This document shows positions 1-7,803 of a stretch of DNA of 39,595 nucleotides, in pieces. This DNA comes from Candidatus Acidiferrales bacterium (GTDB taxonomy: Bacteria > Acidobacteriota > Terriglobia > Acidiferrales > UBA7541): positions 1 through 39,595 of the forward strand of contig JASHRC010000247.1 in the NCBI GenBank assembly GCA_030037525.1. Direction: 5' to 3'. The notes below the pieces were generated by a model. It was not told the origin of the DNA, did no database searches, and worked only from the letters and a program-made list of their open reading frames with translations. Made by a program: the position numbers and the translations under genes. The stretch's first letter is position 1; every line of letters starts with the position of its first letter.

Positions 1-782
1 GATTCGATCACTTCTCGCACCACGCCTCGGGGACCCAGGTCTAGCGCGCGGCGCAAAGCGTCATAACCCTCCATACGCAGGTAGTCATCCAGGCTCGCGG
101 GATTCACCACGCCCACGCGGCGCAACAGGCGCAGCCCGGCACGGCCCGCCTGAGGAACTGAGATTTTCGGTCCTAGCGCGTCGGGCTCGGCCGGCAGTTT
201 CCCAGCGATCGCATCGTCGATCACCGCTTTGACGCCCTCGGCATCGGCCGGTGCGACCACCCGCTCGCGCGGTTCCGGACCAGCCGCGCTGATCAGCGCA
301 GCCGTGGCGCGTTCGCAGAGACCCAGGCACGGGCTGCGCAGCCACGTCGCGCGGCCGTCGACGGAGGGCGAACCCGGGGCACCCAGCTGGGCTTCGAGTT
401 GTTGGCAGAGCGCTTCGGCACCCTTGGCGAGGCAGGCGATATCGTCACATACGTGCGCTACCACCGTCGGCCGCGGCGAAAGCGCAAACATCCCGTAAAA
501 CGAGGCGACCCCGTACATTTCCGCCGGGGCAATATCCAGACGCAGCGCGGCGTAGTTGATGGCTCCCGGGCTGATCCAGCCGATCCGGGATTGGATTGCG
601 TGAAGGACAGGGAGCAGGCGGTGACGTTCGGAGCGCCTTTGCTCGCCGCCAAATGCCACGCGTCCCTCCGCTTCGATCTGCCGCCGGCCGCCCACCCAGC
701 CGGTTTCCGGGGGTCCCAACTCCGCGTTGACAGCGGCTCGTTCCTCGGGCGATGCCTCTTGCGCGGTGACGTGGATGTCCAA
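1..782 (-). CDS. NuoE-NuoF fusion (HoxF-like) NAD-linked diaphorase subunit of formate dehydrogenase, 3' end off the window
   Basis: The first 260 residues are visible; the gene runs off the left edge. Residues about 60-200 form a NuoE-type thioredoxin-fold [2Fe-2S] domain with the family's cysteine spacing: Cys112-x4-Cys117 (HVCDDIAC) and Cys152-x3-Cys156 (SPCLGLC). From about residue 215 the sequence matches the start of NuoF (LLRRVGVVNP, then SLDDYLRMEGYDALRRAL), so this is a NuoE-NuoF fusion like HoxF of NAD-reducing hydrogenases. The expected FMN, NAD and [4Fe-4S] sites of NuoF lie outside the window. The start is taken as TTG at 782, with GGAGAG just upstream and only 12 bases after the formate dehydrogenase stop, so the two genes are probably cotranscribed. 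Inferred role: pass electrons from formate to NAD+ in the cytoplasm. The start codon is the least certain point. Confidence 0.85.
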   Translation of the reverse strand, partial: MDIHVTAQEASPEERAAVNAELGPPETGWVGGRRQIEAEGRVAFGGEQRRSERHRLLPVLHAIQSRIGWISPGAINYAALRLDIAPAEMYGVASFYGMFALSPRPTVVAHVCDDIACLAKGAEALCQQLEAQLGAPGSPSVDGRATWLRSPCLGLCERATAALISAAGPEPRERVVAPADAEGVKAVIDDAIAGKLPAEPDALGPKISVPQAGRAGLRLLRRVGVVNPASLDDYLRMEGYDALRRALDLGPRGVVREVIE

Positions 783-794
783 GAAACTCTCCGG

Positions 795-2696
795 TCAGTT
801 GGTCTGGTACTTTTCGATGCGGATGGCCGTGGCTTTGAACTCGGATGTGCCCGATTTGGGATCGACGGCATCGATCGTAAGATCGTTGGTCGCCACCTGG
901 TCATGGAAGTGAGTGGTGAGAAAGGCAAGACCCGGACGCAATCCTGAATCAAAGCGGACAGGCGCGATCACCGAGCCCCTGCGCGAGCTGACTCGTACCT
1001 TCTCGCCTTCACGCACGTTATAACGCGCGCCATCTTCAGGCGAGATATCAATCGCTTCGTCGCGGCGCAACGGAGATGGAAAAAGCCCCGTCTGCACATT
1101 GGTGTTGAAGGAGTCGAGCCGGCGGCCTGTGGTCAGACGAATCGGGTAGTCTTGGTCGACACGATCAACCGGCGCCTCGTATTCCACAACACTGAAGGGC
1201 GCGCGAGGGCCCACCACAGGAGTTTGCCACAGACGTCCATGCAGATAAATTTCGCCCGGATGAGCCTCGTCGTAACATGGCCAGTGGATGCCGCCGATCT
1301 GCTCCAACCGCTTGTAGCTCATACCGGCGTGCATGGGGCTGAGCGTGCGCAGTTCTTCCCAAACACACTCGGCTTTCGGCACTCCCCAGTTGTGGCCGAG
1401 CCGGCGCGCCAGATCGTAAATGATTTCCATATCGTCGCGCACGCCCGGGGGTGGAGGAACTGCAGCGCGCACCCGCTGCACCCGCCGTTCGCTCGAGGTC
1501 ACTGTTCCCTCGGTCTCGCACCAGCCGGCAGCGGCCGGAAGCACGACGTCGGCCATCTTGGCCGTGTCTGTGTAAAACAAATCCTGAGCGACCATGAACT
1601 CCAGCCCGCCGAGCAGCCTTTTGGCACGGTTGCGGTCCGCCTCAGAGTCGACCGGATTCTCACCCAGCACATAGAGGCACGTCAGCTTGCCGTGCTCCAT
1701 GGCTTCGAACATCCCGCTCAGATGCAATCCCCTCTTGGGATCGAGCCCGACGCCCCAGGCATGCTCGAATTTCGCGCGCAGCTGATCGTTTTCGACATGC
1801 TGAAACCCGGGCAGACGGTCCGGAATCGCACCCATGTCCCCGCCGCCCTGCACGTTGTTCTGCCCGCGCAGTGGGTTGAGCCCGCTGCCATAACGCCCGA
1901 CGTGACCGGTCAGCAACGACAGATTGATTAATGCCAACACATTGTCGACAGCGTTGTGGTGCTCGGTAATGCCCAGCGTCCAGCACAATTCCGCGCGTTC
2001 GGCGCGAGCATAGGCGTGCGCGGTCTCGCGAATCACCTGGGCGGGTACGCCGGTCTCCTGTTCCGCGCGCGCGAGCGTATATTTTTCCACGCACTTCCGG
2101 TAGGCTTCGAACCCGCTTGTCGAATTCTCGATGAAGCGCTCGTTGGTCAGGCCGGCAGCGATGATTTCGCGCCCCATGGCATTGGCAAGCGTGATGTCCG
2201 TGCCAACGTCAATGCCCAGCCAGACATCCGCCCATTGCGCTGAGCTCGTCCGCCGCGGGTCGATTACGAACAGCTTGGCGCCATTGCGCACGCCCTTCAG
2301 CACGTGATGAAAGAAGATCGGGTGCGTTTCGCGAGCGTTCGAGCCCCAAAGTAGAATCACGTCCGTCTCCTCAACGGAACGGTAGGAACTCGTGCCGCCG
2401 CCCGCGCCGAAAACCGCCGCCAGACCGGCGACGCTCGGAGCATGTCAAGTCCGGTTGCAACTGTCGATGTTGTTGCAGCCGATGACCGACCGCACGAACT
2501 TCTGCGCGACATAGTTCAGCTCGTTGGTCGTCTTGGAACAGCTGAACATGCCGAAGGCATGCGGCCCGTGCTTGTCGACCTGGGCCTTGAAATTCTTAGC
2601 AACAACGTCGAGCGCCTCACCCCACTTCACGGGCGAGTGCGAGCCGTTGGCGCGGATGAGCGGCTGTGTAAGCCTGCGTTTTGAGGAAACCTCCAT
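795..2696 (-). CDS. fdhA: Selenocysteine-containing formate dehydrogenase catalytic (alpha) subunit, read through TGA at 2447-2445
   Basis: Molybdopterin-dependent oxidoreductase oxidising formate to CO2, 633 residues when the in-frame TGA (codon 84) is read as selenocysteine. The flanks match the E. coli FdhF active site: NNID before the TGA, then HAPSVAGL, including the His that follows Sec in FdhF. Arg277 lies in NPLRGQNNVQG, 193 residues after codon 84; FdhF has Sec140 and Arg333, the same distance. The C-terminal molybdopterin-dinucleotide domain is complete (LTTGRR, then EFKATAIRIEKY). An SECIS-like hairpin follows the TGA. The ATG at 2696 has a strong ribosome site (GGAGGAG, 9 bases upstream); an in-frame GTG at 2729 is possible, and a TAA sits just above that. 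The protein begins at RRLTQPLIR, so the roughly 60-residue N-terminal [4Fe-4S] segment of FdhF is absent. The downstream diaphorase gene supports an NAD-linked enzyme. Read as two ordinary genes, the active site would be split. Confidence 0.85.
2415..2433 (-). promoter_or_regulatory. Bacterial SECIS-like hairpin directing selenocysteine at the fdhA TGA
   Basis: In the mRNA a 7-base-pair stem (CGUCGCC with GGCGGCG, one G-U pair) closes a GGUCU loop. The loop starts 18 bases after the UGA (2447-2445). In E. coli fdhF the GGU CUG codons also start 18 bases after UGA, and the apical loop bound by SelB carries the same GGUCU. The element lies inside the coding sequence and encodes VAGLA. Stem and loop are read directly from sequence; SelB binding is inferred. 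Confidence 0.8.
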
Positions 2697-3081
2697 TCTG
2701 GAACTCTCCTCCGGACACAATTCTGCCACACCGAATTACGGCCTCCAAGCACCAACTCGTATATCCACGGCTTCCGTAAGGCGAAACCCTTGGCACGCGC
2801 GCAGGTCCAGCTCGCAAGGCACAACTCCGGCTGCCAAGAGCATTACCACCGCACGCGCGAGATCAGCACACCGATTTCTCGAGGCTCGTCCGGGCAACCG
2901 ATCCGGCGAGAGGCAAAGAAGCGAGCCGCGCAGAGGAAAGTGCGGCCTTTTCGATCCCGAACAAGTCCCCGGGAAATCCCTCTCCCGGCGGACGATTGCC
3001 TGCTAATCTATCCCCTGAAACATTCGAGCGATCGCCTCCCAGCGCTGCGGTCACTGCCGGCCAACGGGAGGAGAGCGATGC
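2697..3081. other. Intergenic region between divergent fdhA and MFS transporter
   Basis: This 385-base gap holds the ribosome sites of both flanking genes (GGAGGAG for fdhA, GGGAGGAGAG at 3066-3075 for the transporter). I looked on the minus strand for the missing FdhA iron-sulfur segment (Cys-x2-Cys-x3-Cys and a CxKGRFGWDF-like stretch) and did not find it in any frame. No tRNA-Sec, convincing sigma-70 promoter or terminator was recognised. Confidence 0.5.
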
Positions 3082-4473
3082 ATGGGCGCAACTAAGGTCG
3101 AACCCTCGCGCACCCAAAGCGGCGTCTTCGTCTTCACCATCTCCGCAGTCTCGGCTCTGGCCGGTTTGCTGTTTGGCTATGACACGGGCGTCATCTCCGG
3201 AGCGATCCTTTTCGTTCAGGAGGATTTTCACCTCGCGACGTTTCAGGAGGAAGTCGTCGTCAGCGCCGTGCTGCTCGGCTGTCTGGCCGGCGCAGCCTTC
3301 AGCGGGCGCCTGGCGGATCGCTTCGGCCGCCGAAGTGTCCTGATCCAGGTTGCCTGCCTGTTTATCCTCGGTGCGCTGGGAACAGCCTTGGCCACCGACA
3401 GGGTTTGGCTTTCGGTAGGCCGCGTGATCGTCGGCATTGCGATTGGGATCGCCTCTTACACGGCGCCTCTGTACATTTCGGAAATATCTCCGGCGCGGGT
3501 CCGCGGCAAACTTGTCTCGCTCAATCAATTGATGATCACCATCGGAATTCTCGTATCCTATCTTGTCGATTATGGGCTGGCTGCTTCGCGCGGGTGGCGC
3601 TGGATGTTCGGCCTTGCCGCAATTCCAGCTCTGGTCCTGCTGCTGGGGCTCGCATTCGTCCCGGAAAGCCCGCGCTGGTACGTGAAACAGCTCATGCACG
3701 AGCGCGCCCGAGAAGTGCTTTCGAAAATACGCAAGCCCTTCGAGGTGGACCCGGAACTGGCTGAAATTGAGGCCAGCTTCACTCAGCAGCAAGGAAGCTG
3801 GCAGGAGCTGCTGAGCCCTTCGCTACGCCCGGCACTCGTAATCGGAATCGGGCTCGCCATTTTCCAGCAATTCACGGGAATCAACACCGTCATTTACTAC
3901 GCTCCCACGATTTTCCAGCTCGCCGGCCTGCAGTCACACTCCGCCGCAATTCTCGCCACTGCCGGCGTCGGAGTCGTGAACGTGCTCCTCACTGTCGTCG
4001 CTCTCGAGCTGCTGGACCGCGCCGGGCGCCGCCCGCTGTTGCTCTTCGGCCTGGTGGGAATGATCCTCAGCCTCGCCCTGCTCGGATTTGGGTTTCTCAC
4101 ACAGAACCCCACGCCCGTTCTCGCTTGGGTCTCGGTCATTTGCGTGATGGCCTACGTGGCTTGCTTCGCCATCAGTCTCGGGCCGATCTTCTGGCTGATG
4201 ATCTCGGAAATCTATCCGTTAAAGATTCGCAGCCTGGCCATGAGCGTGGCGGCGGCCGCGAATTGGGGATCGAACTTGCTTGTCGCGCTGACGTTTCTCA
4301 GCCTGCTCCGCGCTCTGGGGGGACCGCGGACGTTCTGGCTTTATGCGCTCATTGGTGTTGCCGCCTGGATCTTCGTGCTTCGCTTGGTTCCCGAGACAAA
4401 AGGAAAAACGCTCGAACAAATTGAAGCGGGCTGGCGGTCCCAGCGGGAAGACCTAAGGCATCCGTCATTCTGA
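3082..4473 (+). CDS. MFS transporter, sugar porter family
   Basis: A 463-residue, 12-span membrane transporter of the sugar-porter branch of the major facilitator superfamily, probably a proton-coupled sugar importer. Family signatures are all present: GLLFGYDTGVISGA in helix 1, GRLADRFGRR in the first cytoplasmic loop, PESPRWYVK after helix 6, QQFTGINTVIYYAP in helix 7, DRAGRRPLLL in the second half, and PETKGKTLEQIE at the C-terminus. The start ATG is preceded by GGGAGGAGAG at 3066-3075; the ATG at 3078 is in another frame and closes after five codons. It stands alone on this strand, divergent from fdhA. The substrate cannot be named from sequence; xylose, arabinose, galactose or glucose are all possible within the family. 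Confidence 0.92.
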   Translation: MGATKVEPSRTQSGVFVFTISAVSALAGLLFGYDTGVISGAILFVQEDFHLATFQEEVVVSAVLLGCLAGAAFSGRLADRFGRRSVLIQVACLFILGALGTALATDRVWLSVGRVIVGIAIGIASYTAPLYISEISPARVRGKLVSLNQLMITIGILVSYLVDYGLAASRGWRWMFGLAAIPALVLLLGLAFVPESPRWYVKQLMHERAREVLSKIRKPFEVDPELAEIEASFTQQQGSWQELLSPSLRPALVIGIGLAIFQQFTGINTVIYYAPTIFQLAGLQSHSAAILATAGVGVVNVLLTVVALELLDRAGRRPLLLFGLVGMILSLALLGFGFLTQNPTPVLAWVSVICVMAYVACFAISLGPIFWLMISEIYPLKIRSLAMSVAAAANWGSNLLVALTFLSLLRALGGPRTFWLYALIGVAAWIFVLRLVPETKGKTLEQIEAGWRSQREDLRHPSF

Positions 4474-4636
4474 ACCGAACGAGCACGGACCTGGCATCCC
4501 CTGAGCACTTGTGAGTTCCTTCACCGAATCTTGCTAGCTGCTCTTGGTCGAAGCCATACCGGCCCAGGGCGCCGGGACTGGTCGCGATTTTTTCCGCTAG
4601 CGGCCTGTGCCAGCCATTGGGTCGACCGTCCGTGCT
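4474..4636. other. Convergent intergenic spacer
   Basis: A short gap between the MFS gene and the convergent exported-protein gene. An imperfect GC-rich inverted repeat (CCGGC...GCCGG, about 4568-4584) is followed some 14 bases later by a run of six T. This could be a weak terminator for the transporter, but the spacing is poor and I do not assert it. Confidence 0.3.
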
Positions 4637-5167
4637 CTATTCCTCAGCCGCGGCGACTCTGAAACGGCGGTGCATTGGCTGGTCGCCGCCGCGATCGATT
4701 CCCTCTCCGGGATTTTTGATCCACTTCCAGATCTCCGAAACCTTCAGCTTCGTTTCAACGATGGTAGCGTTGTCTTGGCTGACCGAAACAATCAGCAACT
4801 GCAGCTTTTTCCGATCAGGGTTCGTGTAAGCTATTGTCAGCTGGCCATCGGCGCGTGATCGGGCGCGCACCAGCGGATGCCAGGCGCTCCCCATTGCTGC
4901 CTCAACGGATTGCTCCACCGAATCGGCCGAGAGGGTCTCCCGATCGCGGGGATCATCGAACGCGGCAATCCTTACCCCTGCCATCTGGGGCGTTCCGCTG
5001 ACGCACAAACAAAACGTCGCCAGTCCCAGGAGTGGGATGTGCACGTGACGCACGCCGTATTGCCTTTCAACCGCTTTCACCAGCGCATTGAATTCGTGAT
5101 CGTTTCCGCCGAAACACGGGACGGCCAGCGCGAACAGGGCACAGATGGCGAGCAGGCGTCGCATCAT
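4637..5167 (-). CDS. Exported hypothetical protein, last gene of the ECF/DUF4252 operon
   Basis: A 176-residue protein with an N-terminal signal peptide (MMRRLLAICALFALAVPCFGG) and a small mixed alpha/beta body. I do not recognise a named family. The layout (a short helical segment DHEFNALVKAVERQYGV, beta-rich middle, and a late LLIVSVSQDNATIVETKLKV strand pair) is similar in style to the DUF4252 neighbour, so it may be a diverged relative; this is only an impression. Its start ATG overlaps the stop of the preceding gene in an ATGA (5167-5164), which implies translational coupling; two adjacent ATG codons are available. Probably periplasmic or surface-exposed and controlled with the sigma factor upstream. 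The gene is intact. Confidence 0.75.
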   Translation of the reverse strand: MMRRLLAICALFALAVPCFGGNDHEFNALVKAVERQYGVRHVHIPLLGLATFCLCVSGTPQMAGVRIAAFDDPRDRETLSADSVEQSVEAAMGSAWHPLVRARSRADGQLTIAYTNPDRKKLQLLIVSVSQDNATIVETKLKVSEIWKWIKNPGEGIDRGGDQPMHRRFRVAAAEE

Positions 5168-5721
5168 GGACGTTCTTCCTTCTTCGTCGCGGAATTCTGG
5201 TCCACCTCGACCCGCGGGATGCCGAATTGTCCGCCGAGGTCCCGTAGCTCCTCGGGCGTAATCGGACCGACGATGTCAACGAACGTCAACTGAGTGGGTT
5301 CGGTCGCAATCACTAACAATCCCTTGAATTTGTCCCCTTCTTTGCGGAAATAGACTTCGATGCTCTGCCCCTCGGTTTTGCTTCGCACGTTGACGATTCG
5401 CGACCACTCAGGCGCCTTCAGTTGCTCCCGAATCGCCGCAATGTCCTGCTCGGTGTACTGGCCAGTCTTATCGAATTGGAAGCTGTGAACGTAAATCCCC
5501 TTCATACCCGCGATAATTCTTTTCGCCTTGGCCTGATCGGGATCTTTTGGATCGAGAAATGCGCTCGCGAACTGGAGCATGGATTGGTCGAGACTTACAT
5601 CCACCGTCTTGGCCGCCTTGGCGTCGAACCTCTTCAGCGCGGCGCCCGGATCCCAGTCCTGGGCGAACACCGTCAGCTGGGTAACGACCAGCAGGGCCAT
5701 CACGATTGCCATCCGTTTCAT
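5164..5721 (-). CDS. DUF4252-family exported protein
   Basis: A 185-residue protein with a signal peptide (KRMAIVMALLVVTQLTVFA, cleaved near AQD). The body fits the DUF4252 family: an early segment on loss or spread of residues (LDQSMLQFASAFL), a GMKGIYVHSFQF strand, and the late LLVIATEPTQLTFVDIVGPI strand pair. Function is unknown; members are exported and often sit beside ECF sigma factors in Acidobacteria and Bacteroidetes. The start has an excellent ribosome site (CGGAGGAACT then ATG). The gene is third in an operon of sigma factor, membrane protein, DUF4252 and exported protein, separated by 17 bases from the gene before and overlapping the gene after by four bases. The family call is from recognition of the pattern, not from a search. 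Confidence 0.75.
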   Translation of the reverse strand: MKRMAIVMALLVVTQLTVFAQDWDPGAALKRFDAKAAKTVDVSLDQSMLQFASAFLDPKDPDQAKAKRIIAGMKGIYVHSFQFDKTGQYTEQDIAAIREQLKAPEWSRIVNVRSKTEGQSIEVYFRKEGDKFKGLLVIATEPTQLTFVDIVGPITPEELRDLGGQFGIPRVEVDQNSATKKEERP

Positions 5722-5738
5722 AGTTCCTCCGCTCTACT

Positions 5739-6071
5739 TCATGGCTGGCGCGGCTCGGGCGAATTCATCTCCTGCATGATTTGAGTGGCGATCTGCAGCT
5801 TACTGCTGGTAATCCGCAGTGCCAGCATGAGCCGTTCCTTCGCCTGTTCACCTCGCTTCTCCCGTTCGTGGTGGTAGGCGAGCCCCCAGGCCAGAACCGC
5901 GCACAGGGCACAGGTCAGGGCCCACCGCAAACCGAACCCTTCAAACCATGCGCTTGGTTGCGCGGCCGGCTTCCCCTGGTTCGCGGCCCGAGCCAGCACG
6001 CGGTCGGCAAATCCCGCCGGAGGATCGACGCGTCGCAGCGCCTTCTTCAGTTCCCGTTCGAGCTCCGTCAT
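5739..6071 (-). CDS. Small single-span membrane protein, possible anti-sigma factor
   Basis: A 110-residue protein with a cytoplasmic N-terminal part (about residues 1-45, starting MTELERELKKALRRVDPPAGFADRV cut here by kind), one membrane span at about 48-67 (LRWALTCALCAVLAWGLAY), and a charged helical tail. It starts inside the end of the ECF sigma gene (ATGA overlap at 6068-6071), the usual place for an anti-sigma factor. The N-terminal LxxALRxVDPPxGFxxRV pattern is seen in many short acidobacterial proteins next to ECF sigma factors. It lacks the His-x3-Cys-x2-Cys zinc motif of classical ZAS anti-sigma domains, so the role is inferred from position and topology only. Confidence 0.7.
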   Translation of the reverse strand: MTELERELKKALRRVDPPAGFADRVLARAANQGKPAAQPSAWFEGFGLRWALTCALCAVLAWGLAYHHEREKRGEQAKERLMLALRITSSKLQIATQIMQEMNSPEPRQP

Positions 6072-6616
6072 GGATTCGCTTCTCCGAGGCTTGTTCCAAT
6101 CTTTTCGCGCAACACCGCATGCGCACGGTGCAACGTACTCTTCACCGTATTCAGCGGAATCTTCATGGCTCTGGCAATCTCCTCGAGCCCTGCATCCTCC
6201 TGATAGCGCAGGATGACCACCATGCGCATTTTGTCAGGCAATGCAGCGATCACCCGCCGCAGGCGATCCGACAGCAACGGATCGCTGGATGCCGGCAACT
6301 GCCCGCCCTCCCGCCGGTGTTCGGGCAGTTCGTCCCAACTCACCTCCGCCGCAAAATTCTTGTTGCGCCGCGCGTAGTCAATCGACCGATGACAAGCAAC
6401 CCGCCGAAGCCAGAACGTCGCGTGCGCGGTTGATTCCAGTTTCGAGAGGCTCCGGAACAGCTCGAGAAAGACGTCCTGGGCCACCTCTTCGGCAGCCGCC
6501 GCGTTTTGCAGGAAGTGGTGCGCAATGCTGAAGACCATCCGCTCGTGCTCGCGCACAAGCTCCTCGAAGTTCAACTGGTTCGCCAGGGCGGCAGCTGCGC
6601 CGGTCACGTTGTCCAT
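6068..6616 (-). CDS. ECF-type RNA polymerase sigma factor (sigma-70 family)
   Basis: A 182-residue protein with both ECF domains: region 2 at about residues 18-90 (FEELVREHERMVFSIAHHFL, AEEVAQDVFLELFRSL, TFWLRRVACHRSIDYAR) and region 4 at about 118-170 (LRRVIAALPDKMRMVVILRY, EEIARAMKIPLNTVKSTLHRA). It directs RNA polymerase to a small set of promoters, probably including its own operon. The start ATG lacks a clear ribosome site. It is the first gene of the operon and overlaps the membrane protein gene by four bases. Target genes and the inducing signal cannot be told from this window. Confidence 0.92.
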   Translation of the reverse strand: MDNVTGAAAALANQLNFEELVREHERMVFSIAHHFLQNAAAAEEVAQDVFLELFRSLSKLESTAHATFWLRRVACHRSIDYARRNKNFAAEVSWDELPEHRREGGQLPASSDPLLSDRLRRVIAALPDKMRMVVILRYQEDAGLEEIARAMKIPLNTVKSTLHRAHAVLREKIGTSLGEANP

Positions 6617-6780
6617 CTCGCACTGCTAGCGATATATACGGCAACCCGAAGCCCCCAGGGTGCAAAATCTTGCCGTCCGCTCACACGATCGCCGACAGGT
6701 TGCCGGGCTGTCTTATGCCGCCCGAACTAGAGGGCAATGCTGAATTCATTCCAAGCGGGCGCGTTCGGTTTTTTCTGGAC

Positions 6781-7803
6781 TCAGATTTCTGCCACTTGGC
6801 CGTTCGCTGTTTTCAAGAAGTTGGTACAGCAGAACTCCACAATACGCGCCTCGCACCAGAACCGCTCGTCCCCGCTTTCTCGGGAAATGAAGGCGCAGTG
6901 GCCGCCATGTCGCGGCGCGACAAGCTGAATATTGCTGTTCTCCCGTATGGCCGGAGTTTGGAAGATTCGAAAAGGCACGAAGGGATCGTCCTGCGCCGCC
7001 ACAATGAGTGTCGGCACGCGAATGGCTTGCAAAAAATGCATGGCGCTCGATCGTTGGTAATAATCGGCGGCGTCCCTGAAACCGGACAACGGCGCCGTAA
7101 TCGCATCATCAAACTCACGAACGTTCCCGGCGTGTGCGAGTTTGGCCATCAGTCCGTTGGCCCGATACACCTCGGGGAAAAGCCCCGCCTTACGCCGCAT
7201 CCGCCGTTTCAGGCTCCTAACGAAATGCCGGTTGTAAAGAAAATTCCGGCGCTCGCTTAACGCATCACAGCAGGCCGCCAAGTCCAGGCAGGGCGCCACC
7301 GCCACGATTCCGCGCAATCGCGTCGGTCGACCGTTTCCGAGTTCTCCTGCCATCTTCAGCGCCAGATTCCCTCCCATCGAAAATCCCGCGAAAAAGATGG
7401 CAGGCAGCCGATCGCGCCCTATGAGTTCCACTAAGATGGCCCGGAAGTCCGCGCTGCGCCCGGAGTGGTACAGCGTTTTGGTCAAATGCTCGGTGCCGCC
7501 GCAATTCCGCTGGTTCAGGCGCACCACGTTGAATCCCGCCCGGAACGCCTTTTCGGCCGTCCCGAGCATGTAGGCCGACTCGCTTGAGCCCTCCAGGCCG
7601 TGGAGCAGTACGAGCGTCGGGCGTTGTTGAGGAATCTCCTGCCAGTGGCAGTCGCCGCGGATCTGTGTTCCCGCCTCGACAGCAAAATACCTTGGGACGC
7701 TCGCGGGCAGTCGCGGGAACTGGCGTGGCAAAAACGCGCCCGCTACTGTCATCAGGTGGCCAGTGGGCAGGGCCGGATGCGGCAGGAACTCTTTCACGCT
7801 CAT
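6781..7803 (-). CDS. YheT-like alpha/beta-fold hydrolase
   Basis: A 340-residue cytoplasmic alpha/beta hydrolase of the YheT / EMB8 group. Visible features are the oxyanion-region LLHGLEGSSES (about 67-76), the RLNQRNCGG motif typical of this group (about 95-103), the nucleophile elbow FAGFSMGGN with Ser142, an acid candidate in AAQDDPFVP, and the late His in PRHGGHCAF. All catalytic elements are present and the length is normal. Substrate unknown; relatives act on small esters or lipids. Its ATG overlaps the response-regulator stop by four bases (7800-7803), so the two are translated together. The gene ends 164 bases before the sigma factor start on the same strand. Confidence 0.88.
   Translation of the reverse strand: MSVKEFLPHPALPTGHLMTVAGAFLPRQFPRLPASVPRYFAVEAGTQIRGDCHWQEIPQQRPTLVLLHGLEGSSESAYMLGTAEKAFRAGFNVVRLNQRNCGGTEHLTKTLYHSGRSADFRAILVELIGRDRLPAIFFAGFSMGGNLALKMAGELGNGRPTRLRGIVAVAPCLDLAACCDALSERRNFLYNRHFVRSLKRRMRRKAGLFPEVYRANGLMAKLAHAGNVREFDDAITAPLSGFRDAADYYQRSSAMHFLQAIRVPTLIVAAQDDPFVPFRIFQTPAIRENSNIQLVAPRHGGHCAFISRESGDERFWCEARIVEFCCTNFLKTANGQVAEI

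Noticed and set aside
2445-2447. TGA taken as a true stop splitting formate dehydrogenase into two genes or a pseudogene
   Set aside because: The active-site context, SECIS-type hairpin at the right distance and the 193-residue Sec-to-Arg spacing favour selenocysteine.
2863-3792. Minus-strand open frame of 309 codons opposite the MFS transporter
   Set aside because: Antisense shadow; considered as a possible missing 5' part of fdhA, but it is in a different context and lacks the cysteine motif.
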